In this document: positions 18,093 through 28,244 of the stretch, in pieces
Numbering within the stretch: position 1 is the first letter of the stretch
Layout: each line of letters begins with the position of its first letter
NCBI GenBank assembly: GCA_900767695.1
Contig: CAAGAC010000073.1
Span: 1-36,059, forward strand
Length of the DNA: 36,059 nucleotides
From: an uncultured Succinivibrio sp.
GTDB lineage: Bacteria > Pseudomonadota > Gammaproteobacteria > Enterobacterales > Succinivibrionaceae
Direction of reading: 5' to 3'
Position numbers and translations under genes: made by a program
The notes under the pieces: generated by a model
Told to the model about the DNA's origin: nothing
Databases searched by the model: none
Seen by the model: the letters and a program-made list of their open reading frames with translations, nothing else

Positions 18093-19438
18093 GCTGTTTC
18101 GCCCTCGGCCTGATGGACGATGACGTTGGCGATGCGCTGCGCGTAGTTGTGGACTATGCGCTGATCCTCGCCCTCGACCATCACCCTCACCACGGGCTCG
18201 GTGCCGGACTTGCGCAGGAGCACGCGGCCGCGGCCGCCAAGCTCCTGCTCCACAGCCTTGACCTCCTTCTGCACCTTGGTGTCGGTGAGGGCGTCGAAGG
18301 ACGAGCTCAGGCGGACGTTGATGAGGTCCTGGGGGTAGAGCTCAAGGCCCTTCATGAGATCGCGCAGCCCCTTGCCCTGGCGCAGGCAGGCCTTGAGGAC
18401 CTGGAGCGCCGAGACGATGCCGTCGCCGGTGGTCACGTAGTCAAGGCAGATCACATGCCCGCTGTTCTCGCCGCCAAGGCGCCAGCCCTTCTCCAGGAGG
18501 GCCTCCATGACATAGCGGTCGCCGACCTTGGTGCGCGTGAAGTCGATGCCCTCGCGCCCGAGGGCCTGCTCGAGAGCCAGGTTCGTCATCAGCGTGCCGG
18601 CCACGCCGCCGTGCAGCTTGCCCTGGGCCTTGCGGTCGAGCGCGATCATGTACATCACGCAGTCGCCGTCGAGGAGCTTGCCCGTGGAGTCGGCGAGCAT
18701 CACGCGGTCGCCGTCGCCGTCGAAGGCGATTCCGAGATCGGCCTTCTCCGAGAGCACGCGGGCGCACATCGCCTCGGGGTGGGTCGAGCCCACGCCGTCG
18801 TTGATGTTGAGGCCGTCGGGGCCGGCGCCCATGACGATGACCTCGGCGCCAAGCTCGCGGAAGACGAGCGGCGCGACGTGGTAGGTCGCGCCGTTGGCGC
18901 AGTCGAGGACTATCTTGAGGCCCTCGAGGCTGTAGCGCCCGAAGGTAGACTTGCAGAACTCGACGTAGCGGCCCGGGGCGTCGTCCTGGCGGCTGGCGCG
19001 GCCAAGCTCGGAGGGCTTGGCCACCTTCTCCTCGCCGCTGTCGATGATCCTCTCTATCTCAAGCTCGGTGGCGTCGGGGAGCTTCGTGCCCTCGGACGAG
19101 AAGAACTTGATGCCGTTGTCGAAGTAGGGATTGTGCGAGGCGGAGATCACCACGCCGAGATCGGCCCTGAAGGCGCGGGTGAGGTAGGAGACCGCCGGGG
19201 TCGGCATGGGGCCGAGCATCACGGGCGACATTCCTGAGGCGCAGAAGCCAGCCTCGAGAGCAGCCTCGAGCATGTAGCCTGAAAGGCGGGTGTCCTTTCC
19301 GATGATCACGCGCCCGCCGCGCTTCTTTCCAAGCACCCGTCCTGCGGCCATGCCCAGGCGCAGCACGAACTCGGGGGTGATGGGATAGGCGCCGACGCGC
19401 CCGCGGACGCCGTCGGTTCCGAAGTATTTGCGTTCCAT
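18089..19438 (-). CDS. glmM: phosphoglucosamine mutase
   Basis: GlmM converts glucosamine-6-phosphate to glucosamine-1-phosphate on the way to UDP-GlcNAc for peptidoglycan and LPS. The 449-residue protein starts MERKYFGTDGVRG, has the phosphoserine loop ISASHNPYFDNGIKFF (Ser101 is the phosphorylated residue), the metal loop AFDGDGDRVML, the sugar-binding GGENSGH and the C-terminal phosphate-binding RKSGTEPVVRVM. Length matches E. coli (445). Start is ATG 19438, 5 nt after the folP-like stop; the frame is open much further upstream but that region is the coding sequence of the neighbour. Confidence 0.98.
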   Translation of the reverse strand: MERKYFGTDGVRGRVGAYPITPEFVLRLGMAAGRVLGKKRGGRVIIGKDTRLSGYMLEAALEAGFCASGMSPVMLGPMPTPAVSYLTRAFRADLGVVISASHNPYFDNGIKFFSSEGTKLPDATELEIERIIDSGEEKVAKPSELGRASRQDDAPGRYVEFCKSTFGRYSLEGLKIVLDCANGATYHVAPLVFRELGAEVIVMGAGPDGLNINDGVGSTHPEAMCARVLSEKADLGIAFDGDGDRVMLADSTGKLLDGDCVMYMIALDRKAQGKLHGGVAGTLMTNLALEQALGREGIDFTRTKVGDRYVMEALLEKGWRLGGENSGHVICLDYVTTGDGIVSALQVLKACLRQGKGLRDLMKGLELYPQDLINVRLSSSFDALTDTKVQKEVKAVEQELGGRGRVLLRKSGTEPVVRVMVEGEDQRIVHNYAQRIANVIVHQAEGETA

Positions 19439-19443
19439 TTGAA

Positions 19444-20309
19444 TCAGATTTTCCTTTTGGCGGCGATGCGGTCGCGGATGCGGTCGCGCATTGAGATGAA
19501 GCGCCTGACCACGCCCTTGGAGAGCTGGTGCGGGCGCGCCGTCTGCGACACTATCTGCCATGAGGCGAGCGCCATCGCCATGCGCGAGACGTCTGGAGTC
19601 CTGATGATCCTCACACCGCTGTGGGAGGCGAAGAGCGCCACTGTGAGCGATACGACGTCGTTCTCGTCCGACGAGAGCTGCATGTAGGGCAGCGCGCGGG
19701 GAATGGCGACGCTCAGGGGCAGCGCGAAGCTCTTGAAGGTGTGGATGCGGCCGAGCATCTTGAGCGTGGCGTCGACCCTGGTGGGGTTGCCCATCATCGG
19801 ATCGATGATGATGCACTTGCGGCTGATGCCGGCGTTGAGGCAGGCGTCCACGCGCTCGTAGAAGAACTCCTGGAGCACCGAGACCGGATCGTCGGTCTCC
19901 TCGGAGTCGTTGCCCGGATCGCAGAGGATCACGGGCACGGCGAGCCTGGAGGCCATCTGCAGGGCGCCTGCGATGCGCAGCGCGTTGGGATCGACGATGA
20001 AGCAGGCGCCCGCGTCGTTGGCCGCCTTCATGACCGAAGGGTACGAGGTGCAGACTGCGACGTAGGCGTGGGTCGCGTCGGCCACCGCCCTCACAACCGG
20101 CACGAGCCTTTCAAGCTCGGTCTGCTCGGAGGCCATGCCCCCCGAGGCCGGGCGCATTCCGATCTCGAGGAAGTCCGCGCCGTCGGAGGAGAGCTTGAAG
20201 GCCGCCTTCACGTAGTCTTCTACGGGGCGGTCGTCGTTCTCGATGACGGGGATCATGCCCATGATCCTCGTCACGTCGAGGTTGAAGGTGCGTCCGGAGA
20301 GCTCGAGCT

Positions 20310-20313
<4 letters not shown>
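19444..20313 (-). CDS. dihydropteroate synthase-fold protein lacking most catalytic residues
   Basis: This 289-residue protein lies exactly where folP lies (ftsH-folP-glmM) and aligns along its length with DHPS, the sulfonamide target joining pABA to the pterin. Yet the signature residues are gone. E. coli MGILNVTP reads MGMIPVIE (N22 to P22), DVGGEST reads EIGMRPA (D56 to E50), VDTS reads VCTS (D96 to C88), IIND reads FIVD (N115 to V107), SRKS reads PRAL (K221 to A207) and RVHD reads RTPD (H257 to P240). Only the D185 and R255 equivalents (D171, R238) remain. The ORF is intact, starts with GTG behind GGAGG (20321-20325), and overlaps the ftsH stop by 4 nt, so it is expressed by coupling and not an obvious pseudogene. 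Function unknown: possibly a pseudoenzyme or a different TIM-barrel activity. Confidence 0.85.
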
Positions 20314-22380
<2,067 letters not shown>

Positions 22381-22388
<8 letters not shown>

Positions 22389-23103
22389 CGATTGCATTGC
22401 TTGCGCCGGACTCCTCTATTGGATCTTGGTTCAATTCATCATTCCCCTCGGGCTCGGGCGGCACGCCTGAGAGCTCATGGCCCTTGAAGCCCGTGGCCAC
22501 CATGTAGACCTCGCTTGAGCGGTCGCGCGAGGCGTCGGGCTTGCGCACCCTGACCGAGCTGAAGTCGGCTCGAAGCTCGCGCAGGAACTGCTCCGAGCCC
22601 TCGCCCTGGAAAACCTTGACGGCAAAGGAGCCGCCCTTGCGCAGCACGCGGCGCGCCATGTCGAGCGCCAGCTCCGAGAGGAGCATCGCGCGCGGCTGGT
22701 CTATGCCCTTGCTGCCGGACATGTTGGGTGCCATGTCCGAGAGGACGACGTCGGCGCCGCCCCCGACCATCTCGTAGAGCCTTGCGAACACCCGCTCGTC
22801 GCGGAAGTCGCCGCACAGGAACGTGACCCCGGGGATCGGAGCCATGTGAAGGATGTCGCAGGCTATGACCCTGCCGCCGTCCCCCACGCACTTGACGGCG
22901 AACTCGGACCAGCCGCCGGGGGCGGCGCCGAGATCCACTACCTTCATGCCGGGGCGGATCAGGCGGTCGCGCTTCTGGATCTCCTCAAGCTTGAAGCTTG
23001 CGCGCGAGCGGCGGCCCTCCTTGTGGGCCTGCTTGACGTAGGGATCCGAGAAGTGCTCCTGGAGCCATCTGGTCTGGCTCGCGGTCCTCTTCTTATATGC
23101 CAT
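22381..23103 (-). CDS. rlmE: 23S rRNA (uridine-2'-O)-methyltransferase RlmE
   Basis: RlmE (FtsJ/RrmJ) methylates U2552 of 23S rRNA with SAM, needed for late 50S assembly and linked to heat shock. The 240-residue protein has the SAM motif VVDLGAAPGGWSEF and the K-D-K-E tetrad: Lys in SRASFKLEEI, Asp in LSDMAPNMSG, Lys in FAVKVFQGEG and Glu in SSEVYMVATG. Start is ATG 23103 (GGAAGGG just upstream, matches homologues); an ATG 18 nt upstream lacks a ribosome site. About 30 extra acidic residues follow the usual C-terminus, and that tail overlaps the ftsH start. Confidence 0.96.
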
Positions 23104-23143
23104 CTGCCCTTCCCGGAACATCGCTTAAAAACACAATTCCACT

Positions 23144-23149
23144 ATTATA
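23144..23149 (-). promoter_or_regulatory. -10 element for the rlmE-ftsH cluster
   Basis: A perfect TATAAT on the minus strand lies 41 nt upstream of the rlmE start. The -35 is not convincing. It is back to back with the yhbY -10 about 50 nt away, as expected for a divergent promoter region. No sigma-32-like pair was seen here although ftsH is a heat-shock gene in relatives. Confidence 0.5.
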
Positions 23150-23197
23150 CCTTTGGTTGCAAAAGGCGATAGTGCGGGAGCGGGGCCGCCGCTCCTG

Positions 23198-23203
23198 TAT
23201 AAT
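23198..23203 (+). promoter_or_regulatory. -10 element for yhbY
   Basis: A perfect TATAAT lies 43 nt before the yhbY start on the plus strand. The upstream -35 position is G+C-rich with no clear match. Together with the minus-strand TATAAT at 23144-23149 it forms a divergent promoter pair. Confidence 0.55.
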
Positions 23204-23245
23204 CGACTACATGGAGACGGCTCCAGCAATTTTCGAGGTTAAGAC

Positions 23246-23536
23246 ATGGCTCTCAATTCACGCCAAAAACAGTTTCTCAAAGCCCAGGCCCACCACCTAA
23301 AGCCAGTGGTGATGCTTGGCGCCGACGGCCTTTCGGACTCGGTGAAGGCCGAGCTCGAGTCGTCGATCGACCACCACGAGCTCATCAAGGTCAAGGTCAA
23401 CGCCGGCGACACGAGGAAGGAGCAGGGCCAGGCATGCGCCGACGCCGTGGGCGCCGAGCTCGTCACCGTGGTAGGCCGCGTCGCGGTGCTCTTCCGCCAG
23501 AGGAAGGATGACAGCCGCTTCATCCTGCCGCGCTGA
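23246..23536 (+). CDS. yhbY: ribosome assembly RNA-binding protein YhbY
   Basis: YhbY is a small CRM-domain protein bound to pre-50S particles. The 96-residue product covers the whole domain: LNSRQKQFLKAQAHHLKPVV, then the loop LGADGLSD near residues 24-31, LIKVKVN and a C-terminal VVGRVAVLFRQR strand. Length matches E. coli YhbY (97). It is divergent from rlmE, as in other gammaproteobacteria, and is followed by a hairpin pair. Confidence 0.95.
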   Translation: MALNSRQKQFLKAQAHHLKPVVMLGADGLSDSVKAELESSIDHHELIKVKVNAGDTRKEQGQACADAVGAELVTVVGRVAVLFRQRKDDSRFILPR

Positions 23537-23556
23537 AGCCTAGGCTTAAGCAGTCA

Positions 23557-23599
23557 AAGCGCCTTCGGCGCTTGAACGGCCCGCCCTGAGCGGGCCGTT
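23557..23599 (+). terminator. double-hairpin terminator after yhbY
   Basis: Two adjacent perfect hairpins: a 7-bp stem with TTC loop (23557-23563 with 23567-23573) and a 10-bp stem (23575-23584 with 23590-23599, 5-nt loop). Only a weak T-rich stretch follows. The remaining sequence to uxuA (about 23600-23795) holds no gene that I can support. Confidence 0.65.
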
Positions 23600-23795
23600 C
23601 CGTCTTCAAGGAAAGGGTGTTTGCAGATCCCCCGCCGCCGCCCTGCCCTGGCGCCTGCACCTGCGCTCAAGTGCGGTCTGAGATTGCCATCATCAGCGGC
23701 TCGGGCATGCTCTGGGCAGGCGCTGGCGTTTCGTGATCGTCCTCATGTTTCGATGAACTTGGATTTCAGGCGCGGGGGCCTGCGCGCCCCGGCAG

Positions 23796-23819
23796 TTGTA
23801 TACTAGGATACAAGTATCC
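23796..23819 (+). promoter_or_regulatory. uxuAB operator-like palindrome overlapping a -10
   Basis: TTGTATAC (23796-23803) is followed by GGATAC-AA-GTATCC (23806-23819), a 6+6 inverted repeat. TATACT at 23799-23804 is a 5/6 -10 element lying inside the palindromic block, about 61 nt before uxuA. GTAT/ATAC half-sites are typical of GntR-family (FCD) regulators such as UxuR/ExuR, so this is a probable control site for hexuronate use. No GntR gene is in the window. Confidence 0.5.
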
Positions 23820-23864
23820 GGGCGCACGCATTCCCGGCTCTTTCTGCTTTGGAGAATCAACAAG

Positions 23865-24950
23865 ATGATGCACATGGGTTTCCGCTGGTACGGCCCTTCG
23901 CAGGATGCCGTCACACTAGGTCAGATAAGGCAGATCGGCGGGATGGAGGGCGTCATAACCGCCCTCCACGAGATCCCCGCGGGCAAGATATGGCCCTACG
24001 AGAAGGTCGCCGAGCGCAAGGCGCTCGTCGAGAAGGCCGGGCTCAGGCTGCTTGGGATCGAGTCCATCAACGTCTCGGAGGAAATAAAGTACGGAGGCAG
24101 GGACCGCGACAGGCTCATCGGGAACTACATCAAGTCCCTTGAAGCCGTGGGCCGCGCCGGGATCCACCTGGTCTGCTACAACTTCATGCCGGTGTTCGAC
24201 TGGACGCGCACCGATCTTGCGATGCCTCTGCCAGACGGCTCCACCGCCATGGCCTACGACGGCAGGATCTGCGAGGGGCTCTCGGCCTCCGAGATGTTCG
24301 AGTACATCGCCAAGAATTCCAACGGCTTCGAGATGCCGGGCTGGGAGCTTTCCCGCCGCGACGAGATCACCGCCGAGATAGCCAGGTTCGACGGCATGAC
24401 CGGCGACGATCTCAGGGCCAACTTCAAGTACTTCCTCGACGCGATCATGCCAACCTGCGAGAAGTACGGGATCCTCATGGGCGTGCATCCCGACGATCCC
24501 TCGTACGATCTCTTCAACCTGCCCCGCATCTGCAAGTGCGAGGATGATCTCGTGAAGATCGCGAGGATGAACAGCTCCAAGTGCAACGGCTTCACCCTCT
24601 GCACCGGCTCGCTTGGCTCGAACCCGCAGAACGATCTGCCCAGGATCATCCGCAATCCCGAGATCGGCCCGCGCATCCACTTCGCCCACGTGCGCAACGT
24701 CCAGTACGACGGCGACCACCGCTTCCATGAAAGCGCCCACGTCTCGCGCTGCGGCTCGCTCGATCTCTACGAGATCATGAAGGCCCTCGTGGACGTCGGC
24801 TTCAACGGCGTTATTAGGCCAGACCATGGCCGCGCGATCTGGGGCGAGAAGGCCCGTCCGGGCTACGGGCTCTACGATCGCGCGCTTGGCGCGTCCTACC
24901 TCCTTGGCCTTGAGGAGGCCATCAGGAAGGATCGCGGAGAGAGGATCTGA
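23865..24950 (+). CDS. uxuA: mannonate dehydratase
   Basis: UxuA removes water from D-mannonate to give 2-keto-3-deoxygluconate in glucuronate breakdown. The 361-residue TIM-barrel protein has the early GFRWYGP motif, LVCYNFMPVFDWTRTDL, and the expected Mn-site residues: His in GVHPDDP, Cys in FTLCTGSLG, His in HFAHVRN and Asp-His in RPDHGR. It is shorter than E. coli UxuA (394), lacking an internal insertion, and closer in size to Firmicute enzymes. Start is ATG 23865 with GGAGA at 23851-23855; the frame is open further upstream but that part includes the operator-like element. Confidence 0.96.
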   Translation: MMHMGFRWYGPSQDAVTLGQIRQIGGMEGVITALHEIPAGKIWPYEKVAERKALVEKAGLRLLGIESINVSEEIKYGGRDRDRLIGNYIKSLEAVGRAGIHLVCYNFMPVFDWTRTDLAMPLPDGSTAMAYDGRICEGLSASEMFEYIAKNSNGFEMPGWELSRRDEITAEIARFDGMTGDDLRANFKYFLDAIMPTCEKYGILMGVHPDDPSYDLFNLPRICKCEDDLVKIARMNSSKCNGFTLCTGSLGSNPQNDLPRIIRNPEIGPRIHFAHVRNVQYDGDHRFHESAHVSRCGSLDLYEIMKALVDVGFNGVIRPDHGRAIWGEKARPGYGLYDRALGASYLLGLEEAIRKDRGERI

Positions 24951-24961
24951 GGGAGGCGGGA

Positions 24962-26584
24962 ATGGAACTAACGCTTGCATCGCTTAGGAAGGACGAGGAC
25001 GCCTTCGAGAAGGCCGGGATCAGGCTGCCAGGGTACGATGTGGCCGCCTTGATAAAGAGCTCGCCCGAGCACCCGGTGTGGGTCCACATGGGCGCTGGCA
25101 ACATCTTCCACGGCTTCATAGCGACGATCGCCCAGAGGCTCCTCGATCAGGGCCTCATGAAGAGCGGGATCCTCGCGCTCTCGGCCTACGACGGCGAGGC
25201 CATCAGGCGCGTCTCCAGGCCGCACGACCACTTGAAGCTCAATGTAACCCTGCTCCCCGACGGCTCGAAGGAGCTCGAGGTGCTGGGCTCCGTCGCAGGC
25301 GAGTACCTCTTGAACGGCACCGCGCCCGGCGACATGGAGGCCGCGCGCGGGTTCTTCAGGCAGAAGAGCCTGCAGATGCTCTCCTTCACCATCACCGAGA
25401 AGGGCTATGCCTTGCGCGACATGCGCGGAGAGCTGCTCCCGCAGGTGCGCGAGGATCTCAAGGCTGGCCCGGAAAAATGCCGTAGCGCGATGGCCCTGTG
25501 CACGGCGCTGCTGCTGGAGCGCTTCCGCGCAGGCGGCTACCCGATCGCGATGGTCTCGATGGACAACTGCTCGCACAACGGCAGCAAGCTCAAGGCCGCA
25601 GTCGAGGAGATAGCCAGGGCCTGGGTTGACGCGGGCTTTGCCGAGAAGGGCTTTGCCGAGTACATAGGCGATCCGCTCAGGGTCTCCTTCCCCTGGACCA
25701 TGATCGACAAGATCACCCCGCGCCCGGATCCCGATGTGGCAAAAGAGCTTGCGGCCATGGGCCTCAAGGGCATGGAGCCCCTGAAAACCGCCCGCGGGTC
25801 CTTCATCGCCCCCTTCGTCAACGCCGAGAAGCCGGGCTACCTCGTCATAGAGGACTCCTTCCCCGCAGGCAGGCCGCCGCTTGAGAAAGCCGGAGTGCTC
25901 TTCACCGACGCCAAGGGCGTGGATCTGTGCGAGCGCATGAAGGTCACGGTCTGCCTCAACCCTCTGCACACCGCGCTCGCCGTCTACGGCTGCGTGCTCG
26001 GCTACAAGAAGATCTCCGACGAGATGCACGACGCTCTTCTGGATGCACTGGTCAAGAGGCTTGGGCGCGCAGAAGGGCTCAAGGTGGTCGATGACCCGAA
26101 GATCATAAGCCCCGAGGCCTTCCTCGACGAGGTCATCGAACAGAGGCTCGTGAACAGATGCCTGCCCGACACCCCGCAGCGCATCGCCACCGACACCTCG
26201 ATGAAAGTGCCCGTGCGCTTTGGCGAGACCTTGAAGAACTACCAGAAGCGCGGGCTTGACGCATCAAAGCTCGTGGCGCTTCCTCTGGCCATCGCAGGCT
26301 GGCTGCGCTACCTCATGGGCGTTGACGACGAGGGCAGGCCTTTCGAGCTGTCCGACGATCCGCAGATCCCGTCGCTCAAGGAGAAGATGAAGGGCATCGT
26401 CTATGGCAAGCCCGGCTCGGTCGGCGACAAGCTCCACGACATCCTGAGCAACGCCCAGCTCTTTGGCGTTGACCTCTACAAGATCGGCCTTGGCAAGAAG
26501 ATCGAGAAGTTCTTTGCCGAGGAGATCATCGGTCCTGGCGCGGTGAAGGCGACCCTTGGAAAGGAGCTTATGGCACCGGTCTGA
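24962..26584 (+). CDS. uxuB: fructuronate reductase (mannitol dehydrogenase family)
   Basis: By family and by pairing with uxuA, this enzyme reduces D-fructuronate to D-mannonate with NADH, the step before UxuA. The 540-residue protein belongs to the polyol dehydrogenase family: the nucleotide-binding segment VHMGAGNIFHGFI near residue 42, SMDNCSHNGSKL in the middle, and the catalytic region KVTVCLNPLHTALAVYG with active-site Lys, Asn and His. It is longer than E. coli UxuB (486). ATG 24962 follows uxuA by 11 nt with GGAGG just upstream. Other members act on tagaturonate or mannitol, so the substrate rests on context. No uxaC, kdgK or transporter is in the window. Confidence 0.92.
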   Translation: MELTLASLRKDEDAFEKAGIRLPGYDVAALIKSSPEHPVWVHMGAGNIFHGFIATIAQRLLDQGLMKSGILALSAYDGEAIRRVSRPHDHLKLNVTLLPDGSKELEVLGSVAGEYLLNGTAPGDMEAARGFFRQKSLQMLSFTITEKGYALRDMRGELLPQVREDLKAGPEKCRSAMALCTALLLERFRAGGYPIAMVSMDNCSHNGSKLKAAVEEIARAWVDAGFAEKGFAEYIGDPLRVSFPWTMIDKITPRPDPDVAKELAAMGLKGMEPLKTARGSFIAPFVNAEKPGYLVIEDSFPAGRPPLEKAGVLFTDAKGVDLCERMKVTVCLNPLHTALAVYGCVLGYKKISDEMHDALLDALVKRLGRAEGLKVVDDPKIISPEAFLDEVIEQRLVNRCLPDTPQRIATDTSMKVPVRFGETLKNYQKRGLDASKLVALPLAIAGWLRYLMGVDDEGRPFELSDDPQIPSLKEKMKGIVYGKPGSVGDKLHDILSNAQLFGVDLYKIGLGKKIEKFFAEEIIGPGAVKATLGKELMAPV

Positions 26585-26604
26585 GTGGCGATGCCAGCAT
26601 GAAG

Positions 26605-26634
26605 CGGGATCCTCAAGACGGGGATCCCGTTTTT
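26605..26634 (+). terminator. intrinsic terminator after uxuAB
   Basis: CGGGATCC (26605-26612) pairs with GGATCCCG (26622-26629), followed directly by TTTTT (26630-26634). It lies 20 nt after the uxuB stop on the plus strand. Confidence 0.9.
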
Positions 26635-26678
26635 GTGTCCATGCTGGCAGCCTTGAACGCCGATGAAGGCGCTGCCGG

Positions 26679-27767
26679 TCAGCGCTCCCCTGCTCGGGCT
26701 TCTCGCTCCAGGATCTCGGCAATCCTGTCGAAGGCAGGGCCGCTGACGTCAAGCAGTCTGACGGCATCGAGGAACAAGGTCTGGCCGCTTCTGGCCGAGG
26801 AGATCACCGCATAGGCAAACCGCCTGCTCATGCGATCAGATGGCTTTTGCGGCCCTGCTCCTGCTGGCCTTTCCCTCTGCCTCAGGATGCTTCGAGGCTT
26901 CCTCCCAAAGCCTGCCGAACTGGGCCTCGTCAATCGCGCCGTGCCGCCTTGCGCTCAGCAGCACGGCCTTGCAGTCAACGAAGTGGCTTTGCGCGATGGC
27001 CTCGGCGTCCTCAATGCTGGTGACCGCTCTTGGAAGATCATCCGAGGGAAGCAGGATTTCCAAGGCAAAGCGGCTGCACCTGTCGTCACCGCCTGCCTCG
27101 CCTCCCGATATTCCAGGCTCCCCGCGCAGGACATGCGCGAACTCACGCATGAGCTCGAAGGTCCGCGCCTCCATGGCAGCGTTCGTGTTCACGAAGACTA
27201 GCGGCGCGTAGTCGTCGATTGCCGCAAAGCCGCTGAACCCATCAGCAGGCAGCACGGCATTGGCGTTGTTGCCGGCGATCCCGCTTGCCTCGGTCAGGAC
27301 GCCAAGCGACTCGATCCTCCCGCGAAGCGCTGTGAAAAACGCGCTGGCCGTCCTCTTTCTATAAGCAGATCCTCGCGAAGCTGCGACACTCCGAGCATGA
27401 GGTCGCATTCGCGCGCCGCATCCTCAGGTTCGACATCAGCGCCAATGCTGCCGGCGCACGGCGCCTTGCTCATCTTCTCGGAGAGCGCGTAATTGCGGTA
27501 CCAGCGGGAGCGGGCCCGGCTCAGGCGGATCTGCTCGCAAAGCGGCCTGCTCAGCCTGGCTCCGCTGGACTTGCGCAGATCAGGGATGCCTGGCGCGATC
27601 GCAGGGGAGGCGTCCATGAAGAAGAAGCCGAGCGGATAGCCGGTGAGGGTGGCAATCTTCTCAACCTGCTTGAAGGTGAGCGATGCCGGCTCATGATCCG
27701 AGGCTTTCCTCAAGGCTGGGGACTGCTCTTCAAGGGCGTGCCAATCGTATCCATAGATGGAGCAGGC
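26679..27767 (-). pseudogene. decayed XRE/ImmA-IrrE-type metallopeptidase gene
   Basis: Three reading frames on the minus strand together resemble one ImmA/IrrE protein of about 350 residues. Frame 1 (about 27767-27360) has the end of the XRE-like region (SLTFKQVEKIATLTGYPLGF, IPDLRK, WYRNYA). Frame 2 (about 27360-26840) has the peptidase part (RIESLGVL, DDYAPLVFVNTNAA, FELMREFAHVLRG, ALEILLP). Frame 3 (about 26850-26679) has the usual C-terminus (RRFAYAVISSARSGQTLFLDAVRLL). Two frameshifts are thus implied, near 27335-27365 and near 26836-26860. The zinc motif HEXXH reads REFAH, so the first His is lost. An in-frame TAG at 27768-27770 cuts off the N-terminal HTH at the edge of AT-rich DNA. 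Such genes are often antitoxin or phage-regulator linked; this copy looks dead. Confidence 0.8.
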
Positions 27768-27797
27768 CTAAAGAATTTTAGTGCAAGGTATGGCGAT

Positions 27798-27914
27798 ATG
27801 TTCGTTCATGGACTCGATTTAGAAAAGCCCCCATCGCGCGAAATTTATGTAGATGCTATAGTTATACTAACTGCACTGATATTGGATTTTTATGTTAATT
27901 TTATTCTTTATTGA
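27798..27914 (+). CDS. possible 38-residue membrane peptide
   Basis: ATG 27798 opens a 38-codon ORF. The N-terminal half is polar (MFVHGLDLEKPPSREIYVD) and the C-terminal half is one hydrophobic helix (AIVILTALILDFYVNFILY). No clear ribosome site precedes it. I do not recognise it. It could be the tail of a membrane protein whose 5' part was lost when the island formed, since the frame is open upstream. Confidence 0.3.
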   Translation: MFVHGLDLEKPPSREIYVDAIVILTALILDFYVNFILY

Positions 27915-27963
27915 AAAATAACATATTGAGATACAGGAGAATATAAATATACAGCACGTCGCC

Positions 27964-28038
27964 TTGGCCGTGATCTTAATAGGCTGTTTTGCCATGGTCG
28001 GGGTACTTTTTTACTTTATGTATAAGCTCCGGCATTAA
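27964..28038 (+). CDS. possible 24-residue hydrophobic peptide
   Basis: A short ORF ending at 28038 encodes a strongly hydrophobic helix with a basic end (AVILIGCFAMVGVLFYF, then MYKLRH). AGGAGA at 27935-27940 is a good ribosome site but the codon at matching distance in frame is ATA (27949), not ATG; TTG 27964 and GTG 27970 are the first usual starts. The size and shape fit small membrane proteins or type I toxins, but nothing specific is recognised. It may be a broken gene. Confidence 0.25.
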   Translation: MAVILIGCFAMVGVLFYFMYKLRH

Positions 28039-28177
28039 TTTAAACCATCTAGTTGATTTATAAAATATATTCTTCAAAATCATGATTGCCTAGCCATTGC
28101 AATCAAGACTTTCCTCCCACCACGCTTCCAGTCAAGCCCGTCTCTGGGCTGAGACAAAATTCATCCAGTTTTCCAAG

Positions 28178-28203
28178 AAAAAGCCCGTCTCATCGAGGCG
28201 GGC
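28178..28203 (-). terminator. intrinsic terminator after greA
   Basis: On the minus strand a 9-bp stem with one G-T pair (arms 28195-28203 and 28183-28191, ATCG-type loop) is followed by five T (A at 28178-28182). A second hairpin (28211-28217 with 28223-28229) lies between it and the greA stop. Confidence 0.85.
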
Positions 28204-28244
28204 CTTTGAAGCCGCCCGCACTGGGCGGCTCTCATGGATCCGGC

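Larger units (their letters stand above)
27771..28095. other. AT-rich island of probable foreign origin
   Basis: About 320 bp are only around one-third G+C by eye, against about 60-65% in the rest of the window. The left edge coincides with the truncation of the ImmA-type pseudogene. The block contains two tiny hydrophobic ORFs but no transposase, integrase, tRNA or clear terminal repeats. It looks like the remnant of a transferred or inserted element. Confidence 0.7.

Noticed and set aside
27335..27365. Programmed -1 frameshift in the ImmA-type gene
   Set aside because: No X-XXY-YYZ slippery site is in the right phase, and a second frameshift, a lost zinc His and a truncation point to decay.
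27765..28092. Target-site duplication around the AT-rich island
   Set aside because: Only a 5-bp GCCTA is shared near the two edges, which is expected by chance.
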